Positions 6,662 through 11,681 of a stretch of 11,681 nt of DNA are shown piece after piece. Every line of letters begins with the position of its first letter. The first letter of the stretch is position 1. Under the pieces are notes generated by a model, which was not told the DNA's origin, did not search any database, and was given only the letters and a program-made list of their open reading frames with translations. Origin of the DNA: JBGOTP01 sp041476545 (lineage in GTDB: Bacteria; Acidobacteriota; Vicinamibacteria; Vicinamibacterales; CAVVIG01); contig JBGOTP010000146.1 in NCBI GenBank assembly GCA_041476545.1, positions 1 to 11,681 on the forward strand, read 5' to 3'. The position numbers and the translations under genes were made by a program.

Positions 6662-9087
6662 GATTCCGTCCTCCTCATCTGGAACGGCGTGCTCTTGACG
6701 ATAGCGAGAAACAGTGCGGACCACCGGTATCCTTGCACCGACGCCGCGCGCGTAATCGCCCGAACGGCCGGCAGATCGTGCGCCTCAACGCCCCGTCCCA
6801 GCGCATACGTGAGCAGTTTCTCGGCGATGGTCTCGACGATCTCATCGCGCTGGGTCAACAGGCCCTGCCTGAATTCCCGAGGCGTGCTGAACATCGCGCC
6901 GCCTGGAAACGCTCCCGACGGGTCGATCCGGGACGTGCCTTCCGTCTCGCGGAACGCGCCAATCCCGTCGAAGTTCTCGAGCGCGAACCCGAGCGGGTCC
7001 ATGCGCGAGTGGCACCCCGAGCAGTTCGGATTCTTGCGATGATTCTCCATCTGCTCGCGGACGCTCTTCGGCTTGGCCTTGGCGGCGCTGTTGCTCTCGT
7101 CGAGCGTCGGCACGCCTGGCGGTGGGGCGGGCGGCGGCGTGCCCAGGAGCGTCTCCATGATCCACTTGCCACGCACCACCGGAGACGTGCGGTTGGCATA
7201 CGACGTGACCGTCAGAATGCTGCCCTGCCCGAGGAGGCCCGCACGACGATCGTCCGTGTACTGGACCCGGCGGAAGTGGGAGCCGTAGATGCCCGGGATC
7301 CCGTAGTGACGCGCGAGCCGCTCGTTGACGAATGTGTAGTCGGCGCTCAGCAGATCCAGCACGCTGCGATCCTCGTGCAACTGGCTCTCGATGAACAGCT
7401 TGGTCTCCTGCTTGAAGGCCTGGCGCAGGTTGTCGTCGAAGTCCGGAAACGCGTACGTATCCGGCTTGACGGCGTCCATGTTGCGCACGAGCAGCCACTG
7501 GCTGAAGAAGTTTGTAACGAGCGCGTTCGCGCGCGGATCGGCCAGCATGCGACGGACCTCCCGCTCGAGGACGGCCGGGTTCTTCAACTGGCCGCGCTCG
7601 GCCACCGCAAGCAGCGCGTCATCCGGGACGCTGCTCCACAGGAAGAACGACAGGCGGGAGGCCAGTTCGATGTCGCTGACCGTGTACGCGGCGCCGCGCG
7701 CGGTGCGCGGCGGGTCGTCCTCGACCCTGAACAGGAAGCTCGGCGCCACGAGCATCCGCTCGAGACCAGTCTGGATGCCCTGATCGAACCCGCCGCTCGC
7801 CTGCCCGTTCCGGAAAAATTCCATCAGCGTGCGCGTGTCGTCCGCGGTCACCGGCCGGCGATAGGCACGCCGCGCGAGGGTCGAGAGAATGCGCTCGGCG
7901 CAGGCCTCCTCGTCGCGGGCGCCCGCGGGGCGGCAAATGAACACGCGACGGCGCGACGGCGTGTCGGACACGGGCGGAACATCGAACGGCCCCGCGACGG
8001 CGATGCTTTCCACCGCCATCTGCACCTTGCCGTAGTTGACGCTCGTATTGCTGCCGGCCGCGAACCCATCGCTTCCCGCCGGCAGACGCGAGACACTGAC
8101 GCCCTCCATGTAAAAAAACTGATCCACGAACGCGACGCCGACTGAGCGCGTCCCCGCTTTCGCGGGAAACCGCACCTCGAGATCCGTGTCCGCCGTCCCC
8201 GGTGTCCCGCGAACGCGGCCCTCGCCGCGGCCTCCAATGGTGAAGCGCGTGACCCGCTCGCCGTCGATCATCACGTCAATCAGGTTCTCGTCAGCCAGAC
8301 CGCGAACATTCTCGCCGAGCGCCAGACCGTTGCGATGCAGCCGCACCTTGATGCTGTACGTCCCATCCACGGGAAACACGTGGCGGACGCTCAATCCACC
8401 TCGCGTGCCAAAGGGCAGCTCCTCGCTCATGCGGGTATCCTGCACAAGCGACATGGGCAGGCTATAGGTGGCTACCGATGGATGGATCGTCGAATCGCCA
8501 ACCGCGAGCCGGCTGATCTTTTTCGCCGCCAGCAGATACCGCGAGAGGAGGCCGGGCGTCATCGTGAGCACTTCCCCGATGTTGTCGAACCCGTAGCTCG
8601 CATCGTCTGACGGGAGCAGCGAGGCCCCATCCAACACATCGAGCGCCAGCACATCGCGGATGGCGTTCACATATTCCGTACGGTTCAGACGATGAATCGA
8701 TGGACGCCCCGGATCCGGCGAGACCGCGGCCGCGTGATCGAGCGTCGTCTCGAGCCATGCGCGGAACCTGTCGGCCGATTCCCTGTCGGGCCGCGGCAGT
8801 CCGGCCGGCGGCATCGCGCCGGTCCGCACTTTGTGGAGGACTTTCTCCCACGTCTCGGTCGCCGCCGGTACCTGATCCAGGCTGAGCCCCTGAAGCACCA
8901 GGCCGGCCGCCTTCACACGCTCGCTATGACACGTGACACAATACCTATCGAGCAGCGCACGGTGGGCCGCCACAACGGCGGCGGGCTCGGGGGTTCCAGC
9001 GCGCTGACCGCTCGGCCGGGCGGTCAGAGTAGTGCCAGCGATGATCAGCAAGACGACGACGCGGGAAACGGGAGAAGTCTTACGCAT
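6658..9087 (-). CDS. Secreted dihaem PSCyt/PSD-family protein (DUF1587/DUF1595/DUF1592/DUF1588/DUF1585)
   Basis: An 809-residue exported protein with the full domain series of the Planctomycete-cytochrome family. A signal peptide (VVVLLIIAGTTLTA, about 10-23) is followed by a cytochrome-like domain with haem c site CVTCH (50-54) and GAMPP (90-94), whose Met92 is a candidate axial ligand. Then come the DUF1587 segment (IHRLNRTEYVNAIRDVL, 131-147), a jelly-roll-like insert (about 225-330), the DUF1595 segment (about 381-426), DUF1592 (about 434-565, with SFLFRVEDDP and RLSFFLWSSVPDD), DUF1588 with a second haem site CSGCH (689-693) followed by RMDPLGFALENFD, and DUF1585 at the C-terminus. Function is unproven; the two haem sites suggest electron transfer to or from the DUF1552 partner. 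The ATG at 9087 is chosen because the signal peptide starts there; an in-frame GTG at 9105 would add six residues, and neither has a strong Shine-Dalgarno sequence. It is the first gene of the minus-strand cluster. Confidence 0.9.
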   Translation of the reverse strand: MRKTSPVSRVVVLLIIAGTTLTARPSGQRAGTPEPAAVVAAHRALLDRYCVTCHSERVKAAGLVLQGLSLDQVPAATETWEKVLHKVRTGAMPPAGLPRPDRESADRFRAWLETTLDHAAAVSPDPGRPSIHRLNRTEYVNAIRDVLALDVLDGASLLPSDDASYGFDNIGEVLTMTPGLLSRYLLAAKKISRLAVGDSTIHPSVATYSLPMSLVQDTRMSEELPFGTRGGLSVRHVFPVDGTYSIKVRLHRNGLALGENVRGLADENLIDVMIDGERVTRFTIGGRGEGRVRGTPGTADTDLEVRFPAKAGTRSVGVAFVDQFFYMEGVSVSRLPAGSDGFAAGSNTSVNYGKVQMAVESIAVAGPFDVPPVSDTPSRRRVFICRPAGARDEEACAERILSTLARRAYRRPVTADDTRTLMEFFRNGQASGGFDQGIQTGLERMLVAPSFLFRVEDDPPRTARGAAYTVSDIELASRLSFFLWSSVPDDALLAVAERGQLKNPAVLEREVRRMLADPRANALVTNFFSQWLLVRNMDAVKPDTYAFPDFDDNLRQAFKQETKLFIESQLHEDRSVLDLLSADYTFVNERLARHYGIPGIYGSHFRRVQYTDDRRAGLLGQGSILTVTSYANRTSPVVRGKWIMETLLGTPPPAPPPGVPTLDESNSAAKAKPKSVREQMENHRKNPNCSGCHSRMDPLGFALENFDGIGAFRETEGTSRIDPSGAFPGGAMFSTPREFRQGLLTQRDEIVETIAEKLLTYALGRGVEAHDLPAVRAITRAASVQGYRWSALFLAIVKSTPFQMRRTES

Positions 9088-9095
9088 CACATTTC

Positions 9096-9124
9096 TTGAA
9101 CTCACTCCGCCTACACTTCATACT
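9096..9124 (+). promoter_or_regulatory. Candidate sigma-70-type promoter for the ankyrin gene
   Basis: TTGAAC (9096-9101), a 17-base spacer and CATACT (9119-9124) match the sigma-70 consensus at four of six bases in each hexamer. Transcription would start near 9131, giving a leader of about 90 bases before the ATG at 9222. The AT-rich patch it sits in stands out from the GC-rich surroundings. This is a match by eye only. Confidence 0.3.
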
Positions 9125-9138
9125 AATGTTACTCTTTG

Positions 9139-9167
9139 AATATCGGCTGCGTGCGGGCTACCTTCAA
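9139..9167 (-). promoter_or_regulatory. Candidate sigma-70-type promoter for the minus-strand cytochrome/DUF1552 operon
   Basis: On the minus strand, TTGAAG (complement of 9162-9167), a 17-base spacer and GATATT (complement of 9139-9144) each match the consensus at four of six bases. The transcript would start near 9132, about 45 bases before the ATG at 9087. It would face the candidate plus-strand promoter across the same 134-base gap, so the two 5' ends would nearly touch. This is a match by eye only. Confidence 0.28.
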
Positions 9168-9221
9168 CAATCGTCCCACGGCCCGCGGGGAGTTTTTGGC
9201 CAGACTCGGAGGGCCAGCCGC

Positions 9222-10706
9222 ATGCGTTTTCTCACCAGGTCCGCGGCGTTCGCAGCATGCGCGGTCGTAGCAAGCGTCAATCTGGCGGCAGCCAACGGCG
9301 ACACACGGCTCGCCACCGCGGCCAGAAACCGCGACGCCAAGGCCGTGCAGTCGCTGCTGCAGCTCAAAGCGGATGTCAACGCCTCTCAGCCGGGCGGTGC
9401 GACTGCATTGCACTGGGCCGCGCACTGGGATGAGCTGGCGACAGCCGATCTCCTGCTCAAGGCGGGAGCGAATCCGAACGCGGCCAACGACTACGGGATC
9501 ACGCCGCTTCTGCTCGCGGCCACAAACGGCAGTGCCGCGCTGATTCAGCGCCTGCTGGCCGCGGGCGCCAATCCCAACGCCGCACAAATGTCCGGCCAGA
9601 CGCCTCTCATGACGGCTGCCCGCGGCGGCAGCGTGAACGCCGTCAACCTGCTCGTGGCCGCCGGCGCGGATGTGAACGCCCGCGAGAAGTTCAAGGGACA
9701 GAACGCATTGATGTGGGCGTTGGCGGAGCACCAGTCGGCCGCCGCGCGCGCGTTGATCGAACACGGGGCCGACATCAGAGCGCCGACGGCGGCGGGGTCG
9801 ACTCCCCTGATGTTCGCCGCACGCGAAGACAACATGGAGATCGCACGGCTCCTGCTCGACAAAGGCGCGAGCCTCAAGGACACCGCCAAGGACGGCACGA
9901 CCCCGCTGCACGTCGCGACTACTCGCGCGCATGTCGAACTCGCGAAGTTCTTCCTCGACCGCGGCGCCGATCCCAACGCCAACGGTCCCGGCTATACGCC
10001 GCTCCACTGGGCCGCCGGCAGGTGGGAGACGCTGCACACGCACGACTATCCCGTCCCGTCGGGGGAATGGAGCACGCTCATCGGCCTCCCACGCGAGCAG
10101 CAACTCGACTTGATCAAGGCGCTGTTGGCCCACGGGGCCGACATCAACGCCCGCGCGACCCAACTGCCACCGCGCTTCGGCTACACGCTCTCGAGCTTCA
10201 TCACGCGATATGCCACGGGAGCGACGCCGTTCTTTCTCGCCGCCATGTCGGCAGACGCCGAGCTGATGCGCTTCCTCGCAGCGAACGGCGCCAATCCCAC
10301 CATCGCCGCAGGAGTGGCAACCACAGCGCTCATGGCGGCAGCCGGACGCACGCTGGTGCCGGGAGAGAGCAAGATACCGGAGCAGGACCACCTCGAAGCG
10401 GTAAAAGCGTCGCTCGACCTGGGTGCGGACATCAACGGCGCCAATGGCGACGGTTGGACGGCCCTCCACGGCGCCGCGTACGCCGGCTTCGATACCATCG
10501 TTCAATACCTGGCCGACAAAGGCGCCAGCATCAACGCGCGCAACCAGAACGGCGACACGCCCCTCAAGATCGCCGAGGGCTTCGTGTTTCCCAACATGGT
10601 GAACATCAAGGCCAGTACCGCCGAGCTTCTCCGAAAGCTGGGGGGCGTGAGCAACCCCGGCCCGCCCCCCCGCGTGAACGAGGAACCACGCGCGACCGCT
10701 CGCTGA
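9222..10706 (+). CDS. Secreted ankyrin-repeat protein
   Basis: A 494-residue protein with an N-terminal signal peptide (MRFLTRSAAFAACAVVASVN, cleavage near AAA-N at 24) and then about twelve ankyrin repeats almost to the end. The repeat cores are easy to follow: TALHWAAHW (61-69), TPLLLAATN (94-102), TPLMTAARG (127-135), NALMWALAE (161-169), TPLMFAARE (194-202), TPLHVATTR (227-235), TPLHWAAG (259-266), TPFFLAAM (335-342), TALMAAAG (368-375), TALHGAAYA (413-421) and TPLKIAEG (446-453). Several carry long loops: about 267-292, 310-332, 376-390 and 454-466. Ankyrin repeats bind proteins and have no catalysis of their own, so an exported one suggests an envelope scaffold or inhibitor. The ATG at 9222 is chosen over one at 9096 because it has GGAGGG (9208-9213) 8 bases upstream and starts the signal peptide. 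The gene is divergent from the cytochrome/DUF1552 operon across 134 bases. Confidence 0.92.
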   Translation: MRFLTRSAAFAACAVVASVNLAAANGDTRLATAARNRDAKAVQSLLQLKADVNASQPGGATALHWAAHWDELATADLLLKAGANPNAANDYGITPLLLAATNGSAALIQRLLAAGANPNAAQMSGQTPLMTAARGGSVNAVNLLVAAGADVNAREKFKGQNALMWALAEHQSAAARALIEHGADIRAPTAAGSTPLMFAAREDNMEIARLLLDKGASLKDTAKDGTTPLHVATTRAHVELAKFFLDRGADPNANGPGYTPLHWAAGRWETLHTHDYPVPSGEWSTLIGLPREQQLDLIKALLAHGADINARATQLPPRFGYTLSSFITRYATGATPFFLAAMSADAELMRFLAANGANPTIAAGVATTALMAAAGRTLVPGESKIPEQDHLEAVKASLDLGADINGANGDGWTALHGAAYAGFDTIVQYLADKGASINARNQNGDTPLKIAEGFVFPNMVNIKASTAELLRKLGGVSNPGPPPRVNEEPRATAR

Positions 10707-10767
10707 GGTAAGTTCAGAGCCGTGCGTCGCCACCACTGGCACAGCACACCTCTCAGGACGAGCAAGG

Positions 10768-11211
10768 TCAGCGTTTGAACCGATAACCCGAACGGGAGTC
10801 CCCCTCTCGGTAGGCGTCGTGACACGCGGCGCACTGCGCCCGCAAATGAGTCACCGCTTCGCTCGCGGCCGCCTCGTTGGGCTCGGCGGCAGCAAGCTCG
10901 ACCCGCAAGTCGTCGAGCGACGCAAGCGTGGCGTCGGCCAGCCTGGCGGCCTCTGAGGTGCCCTGGTCGACAAAAAAGGCGCGCACCGCCGAGAGGCGGT
11001 CGCGGATGATGTCGTGGCGCGTCAGCGCATCACCGCGCACGCTGTTGAGAAGATAGATGTTCGATGCGGTGGACGACTCAATCACCTCCAGCGCCTCTGC
11101 CATCGTGACCATCGCCCGCGTGTAGTCTCTGAGGTTGGCGATGCGGCCAGTCGATGCCGCCTGGGTCAGCAGCAGAAGCGTGGCCATCAGCGCCGCAACA
11201 ATCTGATACAT
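10768..11211 (-). CDS. Small exported monohaem cytochrome, c'/c556-like
   Basis: A 147-residue protein with a signal peptide (QIVAALMATLLLLTQAAS, about residues 3-20), a mostly helical body (about 22-120) and a single haem c site at the C-terminus, CAACH (127-131), followed by DAYR. A C-terminal CXXCH with YR just after it, on a four-helix-type protein of this length, is the pattern of class II cytochromes c (c' and c556). Met34 and Met37 in the first mature helix (YTRAMVTMAEAL) are candidate sixth ligands, as in c556. These proteins carry electrons or bind small gases in the periplasm; the partner here is unknown. GAGGAGAG (about 11218-11225 complement) provides a good Shine-Dalgarno sequence for the ATG at 11211. 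It converges with the ankyrin gene, whose stop is 61 bases away, and diverges from the next cytochrome. Confidence 0.8.
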   Translation of the reverse strand: MYQIVAALMATLLLLTQAASTGRIANLRDYTRAMVTMAEALEVIESSTASNIYLLNSVRGDALTRHDIIRDRLSAVRAFFVDQGTSEAARLADATLASLDDLRVELAAAEPNEAAASEAVTHLRAQCAACHDAYREGDSRSGYRFKR

Positions 11212-11230
11212 GGCGACTCTCCTCTGGGCA

Positions 11231-11239
11231 TGTTACATT
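11231..11239 (+). promoter_or_regulatory. Candidate extended -10 element for a leaderless cytochrome transcript
   Basis: TGT followed by TACATT (11234-11239) fits an extended -10 element, and its last base lies 7 bases before the GTG at 11246, the same spacing as upstream of the antitoxin. No Shine-Dalgarno sequence precedes the GTG. The element also lies within the 34-base gap to the divergent cytochrome gene. Confidence 0.3.
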
Positions 11240-11245
11240 CGCCAC

Positions 11246-11681
11246 GTGCCACAGATCGGCCTGCTCACCGGTCCCGCCTTCGTCGCCTTCGTCTTCTTGG
11301 CGGAGGTCGTGTTCTTTGCCCAGACGCCCGCCAGGACCGTGTGGGACGGGGTCTATACCAACGCCGAGGCCGCGCGCGGGCAAACGGCGTTCGCGCGCTC
11401 CTGTGGCGGCTGCCATCGGGACGATGCGAGCGGCGGCGACGATTCGGAGCCGGCCCTGCGCGGGCCGTCATTTCTGCATCGATGGGACGAATCGTCGGCA
11501 GCGGCGCTCTACGACTTCATCGCCTCGAACATGCCGCGAAACAAGCCCGGTTCGATGACCCTGCCCGACTGCCTGGATATCGTCGCCTATCTGCTGAAGC
11601 TGAACGACATGCCGGCAGGACGCGAGGAGCTGCCGGCCGATGTCGAGCAGCTCAATCGGATTCGCTTCACGGAAAAACGCC
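11246..11681 (+). CDS. Small exported c-type cytochrome, 5' part (runs off right edge)
   Basis: The first 145 residues are visible and the frame is still open at the window edge. A hydrophobic N-terminus (LLTGPAFVAFVFLAEVVFFAQ, residues 6-26) acts as a signal peptide. It is followed by TVWDGVYTNAEAARGQ (31-46), an opening typical of a c-type cytochrome family common in Acidobacteriota. The haem site is CGGCH (53-57). LRGPSFLHRW (71-80), SNMPRNKPGSM (94-104, Met96 being the likely axial ligand) and DIVAYLLKLNDMPAG (111-125) complete a class I cytochrome c domain. The GTG at 11246 is the best start on spacing and signal-peptide length; an in-frame ATG at 11210 would add 12 residues and overlap the divergent gene by two bases. 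Neither has a Shine-Dalgarno sequence. Such proteins serve as small electron carriers or as subunits beside PQQ or other dehydrogenases; the partner would lie to the right. Confidence 0.8.
   Translation, partial: MPQIGLLTGPAFVAFVFLAEVVFFAQTPARTVWDGVYTNAEAARGQTAFARSCGGCHRDDASGGDDSEPALRGPSFLHRWDESSAAALYDFIASNMPRNKPGSMTLPDCLDIVAYLLKLNDMPAGREELPADVEQLNRIRFTEKR

Noticed and set aside
6733..8145. A 470-codon plus-strand open frame opposite the dihaem protein
   Set aside because: It is fully inside a well-supported gene on the other strand and is rich in Arg and Ala, with no domain, signal peptide or Shine-Dalgarno sequence.
9129..10742. A 537-codon minus-strand open frame opposite the ankyrin gene
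   Set aside because: It is the antisense of a repetitive ankyrin coding region, so its apparent repeats (VGIG, REQ-type segments) mirror that gene. It has no independent start signal or known domain.
10707..10767. Possible intrinsic terminator between the convergent ankyrin and c'-like cytochrome genes
   Set aside because: Only short imperfect complementarity (CTGAGGT with ACCTCTCAG) is visible, with no T-run, so the support is too weak to annotate.

Overview
The window is high-GC, densely packed bacterial chromosome. It carries no rRNA or tRNA gene, CRISPR array or transposase that I can recognise. The gene content points to the Acidobacteriota, most likely a Vicinamibacteria-like soil lineage: a PSCyt/PSD-type (DUF1592-family) cytochrome protein beside a DUF1552 (HXXSHH) protein, a carboxypeptidase-regulatory plus Vgb-like propeller protein, a secreted ankyrin protein, and a small cytochrome with the TVWDGVYT opening. 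Planctomycetota share several of these families, so this is an inference from content and not a phylogenetic result.

Layout. Positions 1-1473 (+) hold the 3' part of a TolB/PD40-type beta-propeller protein whose start lies outside the window. The next 158 bases contain a long imperfect palindrome (1490-1564) and an operator-like inverted repeat. A VapBC-type toxin-antitoxin pair follows (1632-1856 and 1840-2253, +). Four genes then run leftwards on the minus strand, in transcription order: a PSCyt/PSD-family dihaem protein (9087-6658), a Tat-exported DUF1552 protein (6661-5330), an NHL/PAL-like propeller (5167-4133), and a carboxypeptidase-regulatory plus haem c plus Vgb-like propeller protein (4043-2346). 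Divergent from these is a secreted ankyrin-repeat protein (9222-10706, +). Next come a cytochrome c'/c556-like protein (11211-10768, -) and, divergent from it across only 34 bases, the start of another small c-type cytochrome (11246 to the right edge, +).

How the genes may work together. From 2346 to the right edge every product appears to carry an export signal. Four of the seven carry CXXCH haem c sites, five sites in all. The four minus-strand genes look like one transcription unit, with an ATGA stop/start overlap between the first two and short gaps afterwards. The simplest reading is an envelope module in which c-type cytochromes supply electron transfer to a DUF1552 protein and two propeller proteins of unknown substrate, with the ankyrin protein as a possible partner or scaffold. 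The individual families are known but mostly uncharacterised. The arrangement as a functional system is my inference and is the best candidate here for an undescribed system. The toxin-antitoxin pair and the PD40 protein look unrelated to it.

A second theme is translation start. Most genes have clear Shine-Dalgarno sequences, but the antitoxin and the right-edge cytochrome both begin with GTG, lack a Shine-Dalgarno sequence, and have an extended -10-like box ending exactly seven bases before the GTG. That spacing suggests leaderless transcripts.
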